Shown here in pieces: positions 1-6,772 of a stretch of DNA of 11,321 bases (the stretch's first letter is position 1; every line of letters starts with the position of its first letter). The translations under genes were made by a program, and so were the position numbers. A model generated the notes under the pieces. That model did not search any database and was not told the DNA's origin. It saw only the letters and a list, made by a program, of their open reading frames with translations. The DNA is from Candidatus Eiseniibacteriota bacterium (GTDB taxonomy: Bacteria; Eisenbacteria; RBG-16-71-46): assembly GCA_903921835.1 (NCBI GenBank), contig CAIXRL010000612.1:1-11321 (forward strand). Reading direction: 5' to 3'.

Positions 1-1
1 C

Positions 2-2722
2 GCGCCCGGCGCGCGCGGGCTGTGTGTGAACCCGGCTCACCCGTTCGTCGTGCTGCCGCTCGTGTACACGCGCACGGACACGACGCCGGCCCGACTCGTC
101 AGCGTCACGTTCCACATCGACACGGCACGCATCGCGCTGCGCACGCCTGGAACGCCGGCCGCATCGGTGCACCTGGGCTCGTGGTTCGGCGCGTTCCCCA
201 ACGCGCTGCTGGAGGTCGCGGACGACGGCGGCGGCACCTACACCGCCGACGCGACGGTGCTCGGAAGCCCCTGCGGCCCGACCACGGGCGGACAGGTGCT
301 CACCGTGGACGTTGCCGCGGCCGGCCCCGACGGGTTCGGCGCCGTCTCGGTGACGAGCGTGCGCGTGCGCGACTGCCTCAATGCTCCCATCGCCGGCGGA
401 CCGGGCGCCCCCGACTCGGTGCGCATTCAGTTCGCGCCGCTCGCGATCGCGCCCGCGGCACTTCCCGGCGCCCTGGCCGGCACAGGCTATCACCAGGTGC
501 TCACCGCAAGCGGCGGCACGGGCCCGTATGCGTTCGCACGGCTCTCGGGCACGCTGCCCGCGGGCGTGACGCTCTCGCCGGACGGCGTGCTGGACGGGGT
601 GCTGACGACAGCCGGTCCCGACACGTTCACGGTCGGGGTCACGGACTCATTCGCCTGCGCCGGGGAGCGCACGTATGCCGTGAACGTGAACTGCCCCGCC
701 CTCGCGATCACGCCGGGCGCGCTGCCCGACGGGCTCGTGGGCTCTCCCTACGCGGCCGCGCTCGTCGCGAGCGGCGCGGCAGCACCCCTGACGTGGACGA
801 TCCGCGCGGGCGCCCTGCCCGGCGGCCTCTCGCTCGATCCCGCCACGGGCGCGATCGCCGGCACGCCGACCACGCCGGGCACGCACACGTTCACGGTGGC
901 GTTCGCGGACGCGCACGGCTGCGGCACGAGCCGCGCGTACGCCTTCTCGCTGTTCTCACCGCCCGTCACCTCGACGCTGGCCGCCGACGCGCACGGGCTC
1001 TGCCTGTCCGCGGCGCACGCGCGCGTGGCGGTGCCGTTCGTCCTCACGCGCACCGACACGCTCACCGCGCGTCACCTGCGCGCCACGTTCCAGCTCGACG
1101 CCTCGCGCATCGCGCTGGCGAGCCCGGCCGCCCCGGAATCGAGCCTGCACGCGGGCTCGTGGTTCGCCGGCTTCGCCGCGCCCGTGCTCGTCGCGACCGA
1201 CGAGGGCGGCGGCACGTGGACGATCGATCTCGCAGTTCCCGCCGGTCCCTGCGGCCCCGCCGGCGGCGGCCTCGTGTTCACGGCGGACGTCGTCGCCACG
1301 GGACTCGACGGCGCGGCCACGATCGGCGTGGACCAGGTGAAGCTCATCGGCTGCGCCGGTGACACGCTGCCCGTCGCGCCCGGCGCCGCGACCGCGCTCA
1401 CCGTCACCCGCTCCGCTCCGGGCGCGATCGCCGATCTCGTCGCCACCCCGGTCACGAGCGGCAACGGCGCCGGTGCGACCACGGGGATCGCGCTCGCGTG
1501 GACGGATACCGCCCAGCCCTCGAGCCTCTATCGCGCGCCGTGGCCGGGCTACCCGGCCTACGCCGGCACCGCGGCCCCCGATTCAACGCTCGCACCCGCC
1601 GCACCCTGGACGCTCGTCGCGAGCGGCGTCTCGTCGCCGTACGTGGACCACCCGGGATCGCGAGGCTTCTGGTACTACGTCGCGCTGGCCAGTGATTCTT
1701 GCGGCAACATCTCGCACGTCTCCGACCGCACGACCGGCACGCTCGACTACGTGCTCGGCGACGTTTCCGACGGCGCCACACCCGGCACGGGCAACAACGG
1801 CGTCGGCCTCGAGGACATCACGCTGCTCGGCGCGAACTACGGGATCTCGGGCAGCACGATCGCGGCGCGCGGCGTCGGGTATCTCGACATCGGCCCGACG
1901 ACCGATCTCGCCCCCACGTCGCGCCCGGCGCCCGACGGCAGCATCGACTTCGACGACCTGATGATCTTCGCGGACAACTTCCAGCAGGCGGTCACCGCGC
2001 CCGCTGCCGCGGGCCTCGCGACGCGCGCACTTGCCCCGGGCGGCGCGCCCGAACGCTTCCAGATCGAGGGGCCGTCGCTCGTCGCGCCCGGCGAGGAGAT
2101 CGCCGTGCCGCTGCGCCTTTCCGCGGGCGGACGCATGCAGGGCTTCTCGGTGAAGCTCGGCTGGGACCCGGCGATCGTCGAGCCGCTGAACATGATTTCC
2201 GGCGGGTTCGCCGAGGGCCAGGGCGGCCTCGCGCTCACGCCCGAACCGGGCCGCGTGGACGCCGCGCTGCTCGGTCGGCGCGGTTCCGGGTTCGCCGGCG
2301 ACGGCACCGTGGCGACGTTCCGCTTTCGCGCGCTGCGCGCGGGCGACGCGGCGCTGCGCATCGTCGAGGTACGCGGCCGCGATGCCGCGAACCGGCCGCT
2401 GCCCGCCGACGTGCTCGCCCGGACGGACACGCCGGATGCGCCGCGCCAGACGCTGCTGCTCGCGCCCGCGCCGAACCCGTTCACGACGAACGCCGTGCTG
2501 TCGTTCAGCCTCGCGCAGGCCGGCTCCGCCGAACTGCTCGTTTTCGACCTCAACGGCCGGCTCGTGCGCACGCTCGTGCACGGCCCGCTCGCGCCTGGAG
2601 TCCACCACGTGGCATGGGAAGGCCGGGACGACGCCCGCGCGGCCGTGGCCCCGGGCGTGTACTACGTGCGTTTCGTCGCGGGAAAGCACCGCTTCACCTC
2701 GCGAATCGTCCACCTGAAGTAG
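2..2722 (+). CDS. Large secreted multidomain protein (cohesin-like, putative Ig, FN3-like, dockerin-like, FlgD-type C-terminus), 5'-truncated
   Basis: The frame is open to the left edge and the first repeat begins before the GTG at 26, so that GTG is not the start; signal peptide and N-terminus lie outside the window. Visible order by bases: cohesin-like copy A (17-430); two putative-Ig (He_PIG-type) domains (about 437-690 and 701-955) with the typical LPxGLSLDPATGxIxGTPT signature in the second; cohesin-like copy B (995-1408); FN3-like module (about 1418-1740); dockerin-like module (1748-1981) with Asp-rich loops and PDGSIDFDDL; a third cohesin-like domain (about 2045-2420); and a FlgD-type Ig domain (about 2446-2719) with PAPNPF, DLNGRLVRTL and GVYYVRF. 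FlgD-type C-termini of this sort are often annotated as T9SS sorting-like domains in FCB-group bacteria. Likely exported and surface-attached or released; the binding partner is unknown. No catalytic domain is visible. It ends 8 bp before the next gene, suggesting an operon. Domain types are recognised by pattern, not by search. Confidence 0.9.
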   Translation, partial: APGARGLCVNPAHPFVVLPLVYTRTDTTPARLVSVTFHIDTARIALRTPGTPAASVHLGSWFGAFPNALLEVADDGGGTYTADATVLGSPCGPTTGGQVLTVDVAAAGPDGFGAVSVTSVRVRDCLNAPIAGGPGAPDSVRIQFAPLAIAPAALPGALAGTGYHQVLTASGGTGPYAFARLSGTLPAGVTLSPDGVLDGVLTTAGPDTFTVGVTDSFACAGERTYAVNVNCPALAITPGALPDGLVGSPYAAALVASGAAAPLTWTIRAGALPGGLSLDPATGAIAGTPTTPGTHTFTVAFADAHGCGTSRAYAFSLFSPPVTSTLAADAHGLCLSAAHARVAVPFVLTRTDTLTARHLRATFQLDASRIALASPAAPESSLHAGSWFAGFAAPVLVATDEGGGTWTIDLAVPAGPCGPAGGGLVFTADVVATGLDGAATIGVDQVKLIGCAGDTLPVAPGAATALTVTRSAPGAIADLVATPVTSGNGAGATTGIALAWTDTAQPSSLYRAPWPGYPAYAGTAAPDSTLAPAAPWTLVASGVSSPYVDHPGSRGFWYYVALASDSCGNISHVSDRTTGTLDYVLGDVSDGATPGTGNNGVGLEDITLLGANYGISGSTIAARGVGYLDIGPTTDLAPTSRPAPDGSIDFDDLMIFADNFQQAVTAPAAAGLATRALAPGGAPERFQIEGPSLVAPGEEIAVPLRLSAGGRMQGFSVKLGWDPAIVEPLNMISGGFAEGQGGLALTPEPGRVDAALLGRRGSGFAGDGTVATFRFRALRAGDAALRIVEVRGRDAANRPLPADVLARTDTPDAPRQTLLLAPAPNPFTTNAVLSFSLAQAGSAELLVFDLNGRLVRTLVHGPLAPGVHHVAWEGRDDARAAVAPGVYYVRFVAGKHRFTSRIVHLK
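17..430 (+). repeat. Internal domain repeat, copy A (cohesin-like, three Cys)
   Basis: About 138 codons that align along their whole length with copy B at 995-1408 in the same gene. Shared landmarks are GLC, AH, TRTDT, FxxDxxRIAL, GSWF, GGGT, PCGP, GG and a third Cys near the end. Similarity is clear at protein level but the DNA has diverged, so this is an old intragenic domain duplication rather than a recent one. Confidence 0.85.
995..1408 (+). repeat. Internal domain repeat, copy B (cohesin-like, three Cys)
   Basis: Second copy of the domain at 17-430, also about 138 codons, separated from it by the two putative-Ig domains. All three Cys positions (GLC, PCGP and the C-terminal GC) are kept. 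The beta-strand-rich pattern, with VPFVLTRTDT, FQLDASRIAL and GGLVFTADVVATG, resembles cohesin-type beta-sandwiches. Confidence 0.85.
1748..1981 (+). other. Dockerin-like calcium-binding module within the large secreted protein
   Basis: The segment opens with YVLGDVSDG, passes through GVGLEDITLLGANYG, and closes with PDGSIDFDDLMIFADNF. This follows the two-fold dockerin type I plan, in which a Ca loop is followed by a helix. Each loop appears lengthened compared with a standard dockerin: about eight extra residues after the first DVSDG, and a Pro/Thr-rich stretch between LDIG and PDGS. Calcium binding is inferred from the Asp spacing, best supported in the second half. Confidence 0.65.
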
Positions 2723-2725
2723 GAG
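2721..2725 (+). promoter_or_regulatory. Ribosome binding site for the 282-residue secreted protein
   Basis: AGGAG overlaps the TAG stop of the upstream gene and sits 5 nt before the ATG at 2731. It fixes that start although the reading frame is open far upstream, and it supports translational coupling of the two genes. Confidence 0.8.
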
Positions 2726-2730
2726 CCGAC

Positions 2731-3579
2731 ATGCGACCTCTGCGATTTCCGCCCCGTATGCGGGCCTTCTGGACGGCGCTTGCGCTGGCCTCGACGCTCG
2801 TGCTGGGCTCCGCGGCCGCCCGCGCGCAGGGCATCACCACCGAGCTGCACCCGGCGATCGGCTCCGTCGCGCCCGGCGCGGAATTCGACGTGGACCTCGT
2901 CGTGCCGGTCGCCGGCGCGAACTTCAACGGCTTCCACGCCACCTTCGGCTACGACCCCGCCGCCCTCACGTTCCTGCAGGCCTCGCCCGTGTCGGCGCAG
3001 CAGGGCTGCCTGATGACGGGCGCGTGCAGCAACGCCTGCGGACAGACGTTCCATCTCTTCAGTGCCGCGGGCGACAGCCTGTGCGTGGACCTCTCGCTGA
3101 TGTGCGACCAGATCGCGCTCTCCAGTCCGGGCCAGCTCTATCGCCTGCACTTCCGCGCCTCCAACACGGACCAGGCCACGTACGTGACCACCCGCAGCGC
3201 CACGTTCCTCAACGCCGGGCGCTTCGTGAACCCCGTGACCACGGCCAGCAGCCGCATCGTGATCGGCAGCCCGGCGGGCGTGGAGACGGGCGCCGGCGGG
3301 CCGCCGGCGCTGCGGATCCGCGCCGAGCCCAACCCGGCTCGTGGGCCCGTGGCGTTGTCGCTGGCCTCCCCGCGCGACGGCGTGCAGGACGTGGACGTGC
3401 TCGACCTCTCCGGGCGCATGGTGCGGCGCTTGTCCGCGGGCTGGCAGCCGCGCGGCTCGCGGCAACTCGCGTGGGACGGCGCCGACGCCGACGGCGCCCG
3501 GGTGCCCGCCGGCGTGTATCTCGTGCGGCTGCGTGCGAGCGGACTACTGGCCCTCGCACGGGTGGCGATGATCCGATAG
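2731..3579 (+). CDS. Small secreted cohesin-like protein with FlgD-type C-terminal domain
   Basis: 282 residues. The start is chosen by the AGGAG 5 nt upstream and by the signal peptide it gives: basic residues at 2-11, hydrophobic core about 13-27, and a likely cleavage after ARA at 30-32. Residues about 35-180 form a cohesin-like beta-sandwich (VAPGAEFDVDLVVPV, NGFHATFGYDPAALTF). It carries five Cys at 93, 99, 103, 118 and 125, which suggest disulfides in an oxidising compartment. Residues about 193-282 are a FlgD-type Ig domain (AEPNPARGPVALSLA, DLSGRMVRRL, GVYLVRLRASG). The C-terminus matches in type that of the upstream protein, so both are probably exported by one route. Its cohesin-like domain could pair with the dockerin-like module next door, or serve self-assembly; this is inference. 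No enzymatic motif was seen. Confidence 0.88.
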   Translation: MRPLRFPPRMRAFWTALALASTLVLGSAAARAQGITTELHPAIGSVAPGAEFDVDLVVPVAGANFNGFHATFGYDPAALTFLQASPVSAQQGCLMTGACSNACGQTFHLFSAAGDSLCVDLSLMCDQIALSSPGQLYRLHFRASNTDQATYVTTRSATFLNAGRFVNPVTTASSRIVIGSPAGVETGAGGPPALRIRAEPNPARGPVALSLASPRDGVQDVDVLDLSGRMVRRLSAGWQPRGSRQLAWDGADADGARVPAGVYLVRLRASGLLALARVAMIR

Positions 3580-3614
3580 CGCCCCGGCGGCCCGGGCGAT
3601 TCCCGGCCCCCGAT

Positions 3615-3634
3615 TCCCGGACCGCGAGCCGGGA
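3615..3634 (+). terminator. Possible weak hairpin after the secreted-protein pair
   Basis: TCCCGG (3615-3620) pairs with CCGGGA (3629-3634) across an 8-nt loop, within the 82-bp gap between two + strand genes. There is no U-run after it. The same gap holds a 10-bp direct repeat, CGATTCCCGG at 3597-3606 and 3611-3620. In DNA this GC-rich such a stem may be chance. Confidence 0.25.
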
Positions 3635-3661
3635 GCGCGCGGCTGCGGTAGAGTGGCTGCC

Positions 3662-5323
3662 ATGCTTCGTCCCGTGACCATCGTCGTCCTCGCGTGCCTG
3701 CTGCCCGGGGTCGCCGCCCGCTCGGCCCCATTGGCCCCACCGGCGCGAATGCCCGCGCCCAACGCTCCGCACCGGGTCGCGCCAGCGGCACCGCCCGCCC
3801 CGCGCCTGACGGACCCGGGCGCCGACCTGCAGCGCGACACGCTCGCCTGGGTGGGCGGGCGCGCCATCACCGCGCTCGACCTCGTTCAGCGCATCGAGTG
3901 GATGCCGTGGCCCGAGAAGACGGGCGACGCGGACATGACGTCCGTGAAGTCGCACGCGCTCCGCTCGCTGGCCGCCGAGGCCCTGCTGGCGAGCGAGAGC
4001 GAGCGCCGCACGGCGGGCGGTGGCGCCGATCTTTCGCGCTCCCGCGAGGCGCTCCGGCGCGCGCTGGCGCGCGATGCGCTCTTCCGCGAAGTTGCCGCCT
4101 CGTCGCCGCCACCCGCGGCCTCCGAGATCACCGCGCTGGCCAGGCGCATGCACCCCGGGGCGCGCGCGGACCAGCTTCCGGCGTGGCGGCGCGCGGCGGC
4201 GGATTCGCTGCGCACGCTCTCCGGGCAACGGCACGCCGCGGAGTTTCTCGTGGCGCACCTGGCCGGCAAGCGCGTGGACGTGGATTCGGCGGCGTTCATG
4301 ATGCTCGCCGACACACTGCGCGCCTACATGGTGGCCGGGCACTGCGCGACCGCCGTGGACGGCGGCATCATCGTGCCCTCGGAAGCCCCCGAGATGCTCC
4401 TGGCCACGCTTGCCCCCGCGCTCGACAGGACGTTCGCGCACCTCCCGGGGGGGCCGCTCACGCTCGGGGACGCGCTCGAGGACATGCGCTTCTACCTCTT
4501 CGTCACGCACTCGCTGCGACCGCGTCGGTTCGCCGCGGAGCTCAGCGGGCAGCTCGAGCTCCTCGTCGAAGGCGAGATGATGGGGCGCGAGGCGCTCCGC
4601 AGGCACATGGACCAGCGCCCCGAGGTGCGCCACGACCTGCGGACCTGGACCGACGCGTGGCGGGCGTTCTCGGTGCTCGGCACCATCGCGAACGGCGGGC
4701 CCGCCGACGACGACGCTGCGATGCGGACCTTCGCGCGCACGGATCCCGATCGCGCCCGCGACGCCTGCGAGGTGGACGTCGAGGAGATCCTGTGCGGCAC
4801 GCCCGGGGAAGCCGTGGCGGTGCGCGCGGCGCTCGATGCGGGGGCGCCCTTCGACTCGCTGGCGCAACGGCACTCGCGCCGCCCGCAGTGGGCCGGGCGC
4901 GGCGGCCGCTCGGGCTTCTTCCCGGTCTCGCTCCACCCCGAGCTGGGACTTGCGGCGCTGCTCTCACCCGTGGACACGCTGTTCGGGCCCGCGCGGCTGC
5001 CGGAGGGCGTCGCCATTTATCGGGTGCGGGGCAAGCGGCTCGCGCCCGATTCGGTCCAGGTGCGCGAGGTGCTCGAAGACGCCCGCAGGATCGCGACGTA
5101 CGAACAGCGAGGCGACCGCGTCGCGCGCTATGTCGCCTCGCTCGCGAGCGGCGTGCGCGTGCGCTTCGCCGATGCGGCGCTCGCGCGCGTGGACATCCTG
5201 CCCGCCAACATGGTGGTTCGCAGGACGCTGGGTTTCGGCGGCGGCATGTCCGCCGCCCCGTCACTCGAGCCGATGTGGCAGTGGACCCGGTACTGGAGCG
5301 GCGCCCGCGACCCGCTGCCCTGA
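3662..5323 (+). CDS. SurA/PpiC-like periplasmic protein with degenerate parvulin domain
   Basis: 553 residues from the ATG at 3662, chosen over the in-frame GTG at 3653 because it gives a compact signal sequence (MLRP then a hydrophobic run) and has a weak GGTAGAG about 8 nt upstream. A Cys at residue 12 (VLAC) makes a lipoprotein possible, but Leu at -2 is a poor lipobox. After a Pro/Ala-rich linker comes a SurA-N-like start (WVGGRAITALDLVQRIE, about 60-76) and a long helical region. Residues about 369-460 follow the parvulin (PpiC) plan: EEILCGTPGEAVAVRAALDA, FDSLAQRHS, GRSGFF, and FGPARLPEGVAIYRV. The RHIL His is Glu375 and the GYHI His is Ala451, so isomerase activity is doubtful. The likely role is a chaperone for exported or outer-membrane proteins, perhaps the secreted pair upstream. 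The family call is good; the exact client is unknown. Confidence 0.85.
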   Translation: MLRPVTIVVLACLLPGVAARSAPLAPPARMPAPNAPHRVAPAAPPAPRLTDPGADLQRDTLAWVGGRAITALDLVQRIEWMPWPEKTGDADMTSVKSHALRSLAAEALLASESERRTAGGGADLSRSREALRRALARDALFREVAASSPPPAASEITALARRMHPGARADQLPAWRRAAADSLRTLSGQRHAAEFLVAHLAGKRVDVDSAAFMMLADTLRAYMVAGHCATAVDGGIIVPSEAPEMLLATLAPALDRTFAHLPGGPLTLGDALEDMRFYLFVTHSLRPRRFAAELSGQLELLVEGEMMGREALRRHMDQRPEVRHDLRTWTDAWRAFSVLGTIANGGPADDDAAMRTFARTDPDRARDACEVDVEEILCGTPGEAVAVRAALDAGAPFDSLAQRHSRRPQWAGRGGRSGFFPVSLHPELGLAALLSPVDTLFGPARLPEGVAIYRVRGKRLAPDSVQVREVLEDARRIATYEQRGDRVARYVASLASGVRVRFADAALARVDILPANMVVRRTLGFGGGMSAAPSLEPMWQWTRYWSGARDPLP

Positions 5324-5346
5324 GCCCGGCCGACCCGGCACGCGAG

Positions 5347-5378
5347 GCGCCCCGCGAGGCGGAGTCCTCGCGGGGCGC
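5347..5378. terminator. Perfect 13-bp hairpin between converging genes
   Basis: GCGCCCCGCGAGG (5347-5359) is exactly complementary to 5366-5378 around a 6-nt loop. It lies 23 bp after the TGA of the SurA-like gene and 21 bp beyond the stop of the TPR gene on the other strand, so it can serve both transcripts. No U-run follows on either strand, so it is not a textbook intrinsic terminator. It could act by blocking 3' exonucleases or with another termination factor. Confidence 0.65.
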
Positions 5379-5399
5379 GGCGTATCCCCCTGAACCGGC

Positions 5400-6638
5400 T
5401 CAGAACGCGTGGAGCGCGTAGCCGTCGTACTCGTCCCCGTGCTTGTCCATCGTGCGGCCGGTCGCGTCCAGCCCCTTGAACGAGAACACCCAGCGCTTCG
5501 GGTCGGTCACGGCGTCGCCGGTCGCGTTCTGGGTGATCCGGAAGTAGATGGTCGCGCTCTGCTTGTCCTTGTCGTACGTGACCGACAGGGGCGAGATCGG
5601 GATGTACGCCTGCTTGGAGGCGTTGATGTACGCGCCGTCGTTGTACGTGCCACCGGCGCCGTTGGAGCTGCCGTCGGCCTTCGTGATCGACCAGTTCGCC
5701 ATGTTCATCACCGAACCGATGTCCATGTCCTGATTGAACACGAACGTCATCTTGAAGACCATCGAGGCACCTGGCGTTGCGAGCGACGCGTCCAGCGAGG
5801 AGACCGGCGTCTGCGAGCCGAGCAGCGTGTTGAAGTTGCTGTTCACGACGTCGTTGTAGAAGATCTTCGGTGTCTCGATGGTCCTGTACACCGTAGAAGC
5901 CAGAGCACCCGCCGCGGTGGTTCCCAGGTCGATCAGCTCATTGTACTGCTGCTTCGCCCGGGCGGGATCGTCCATGCCGAGGTAGGCGTAGGCGAGGTCG
6001 GCATGCGCGTTCGCGTTCTTCGGATCGATCGCGATGGCCCGTTCGAACAGGCTGGCCGCCTCCTCGTACCGGCCCTGCTTGTTCCGCACGAGCCCGAGGT
6101 TGTACTGCGCGGTCGCGCTCGTGGGCGCCAGCTGGATGACCTTCTGGAACTGCGTGTCGGCTTCCGCGAGGCGCCCGCTGTTCAGGTAGATGAAGCCCAG
6201 CGTGGTGGGCGGTTCGGCCGAGGACGGGTTGGTCTTGGCGAGCTGGAGGTACTGCTTCTCGGCCTCGGTCGTCTTCCCGGACTGGACCAGGGCCTTGCCC
6301 AGCAGCAGGCGGATGTTGTCGTCCTGCGGATTGATCTTGAGCGCCTTGTTGTACGCGGTGATGGCGTCGGCCGGCTTGCTCGCCATCATGTACACCTGCC
6401 CCATGTACGAATAGGGTTGCGTGTCCGCGGGGCTGTAGGCGGCCGCGCGCTTGAACTCCTGGACGGCGACGTCGTAGTTGCCCGACTGCGCAGCCGAGGC
6501 GCCGCGACTCATCGCCGACGCGGCCAGCGACGCGCGGTTCGCCGTTCCGGCCGTGAGCGACGTCCCCACGTTGGCGGTCGAGCTGTCGAACTGCGTCGTG
6601 AGCCCCGCCGAGAGCGCCGATACCAGGTAATCCGACAT
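5400..6638 (-). CDS. Six-TPR protein with C-terminal Ig-like region; candidate flagellar-regulon protein
   Basis: 412 residues. The frame stays open further upstream to an ATG at 6758, but the start at 6638 has a strong GGAGGAGG 7 nt before it. Six TPRs in exact 34-residue phase occupy about 38-243, for example 75-107, 142-175 and 176-209. Residues about 245-412 are a beta-rich region; MVFKMTFVFNQDMDIGSVMN resembles bacterial Ig-like (Big_5/SbsA-type) domains. The N-terminus (1-34) has no Lys or Arg and is Ser/Thr/Ala/Asn-rich with no hydrophobic core, so it is not a Sec signal. It resembles the disordered export regions of flagellar rod, hook and filament proteins; that is inference. A sigma-28-like promoter lies 135-162 nt upstream of the start codon. 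Composition is less Ala/Arg/Pro-heavy than neighbouring proteins, with more Lys, Asn, Tyr and Thr. TPRs indicate protein binding; the partner is unknown. A cytoplasmic scaffold is the alternative. Confidence 0.9.
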   Translation of the reverse strand: MSDYLVSALSAGLTTQFDSSTANVGTSLTAGTANRASLAASAMSRGASAAQSGNYDVAVQEFKRAAAYSPADTQPYSYMGQVYMMASKPADAITAYNKALKINPQDDNIRLLLGKALVQSGKTTEAEKQYLQLAKTNPSSAEPPTTLGFIYLNSGRLAEADTQFQKVIQLAPTSATAQYNLGLVRNKQGRYEEAASLFERAIAIDPKNANAHADLAYAYLGMDDPARAKQQYNELIDLGTTAAGALASTVYRTIETPKIFYNDVVNSNFNTLLGSQTPVSSLDASLATPGASMVFKMTFVFNQDMDIGSVMNMANWSITKADGSSNGAGGTYNDGAYINASKQAYIPISPLSVTYDKDKQSATIYFRITQNATGDAVTDPKRWVFSFKGLDATGRTMDKHGDEYDGYALHAF

Positions 6639-6645
6639 GAACCAA

Positions 6646-6653
6646 CCTCCTCC
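6646..6653 (-). promoter_or_regulatory. Strong ribosome binding site of the TPR gene
   Basis: GGAGGAGG on the - strand, 7 nt before the ATG at 6638. It decides the start against the longer open frame reaching 6758, and it is the strongest Shine-Dalgarno match noticed in the window, which suggests high expression. Confidence 0.85.
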
Positions 6654-6681
6654 ACGACATCCCGGGCACTCGGCCGGCCGA

Positions 6682-6704
6682 TTCATGAGCCCGCGGTTCA
6701 TGAA
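6682..6704. repeat. TTCATGA inverted repeat in the TPR leader
   Basis: TTCATGA (6682-6688) and TCATGAA (6698-6704) form a 7-bp inverted repeat with a 9-bp spacer. Because TTCATGAA is itself palindromic, TTCATGA also recurs as a direct repeat 15 bp apart. It lies between the predicted promoter and the ribosome binding site, and could be an operator or an mRNA element. Confidence 0.4.
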
Positions 6705-6772
6705 CAGTCCGGGCCAGGCATTCCTGGCCGCCCCGGCGCCCACTCCGCCGGGCGGCATTCGTCCTGCTCCGA

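Noticed and set aside
26..28. GTG at 26 as the start of the large secreted protein
   Set aside because: The frame is open to the window edge and the residues before it (GLC) match the start of the internal repeat at 995, so the gene begins outside the window.
2731..2835. Lipoprotein signal for the small cohesin-like protein
   Set aside because: There is no Cys near the end of the hydrophobic segment; ARA followed by Gln fits ordinary signal peptidase cleavage.
3653..3661. GTG at 3653 as the start of the SurA-like protein
   Set aside because: It adds only three residues; ATG at 3662 gives a normal signal sequence and better spacing to GGTAGAG.
3209..4936. Open frame of 575 codons on the - strand
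   Set aside because: Antisense to the end of the small secreted protein and most of the SurA-like gene; Arg/Ala/Gly/His-rich with no family signature.
6727..6756. 7-bp GCCGCCC/GGGCGGC hairpin in the TPR leader as a riboswitch or attenuator
   Set aside because: Short stem with a 16-nt loop, no alternative structure and no known riboswitch motif; expected often in DNA this GC-rich.
6639..6758. N-terminal extension of the TPR protein to an ATG at 6758
   Set aside because: The GGAGGAGG site 7 nt before the ATG at 6638 fits the shorter form, and the extension contains leader-like sequence with no recognisable signal.
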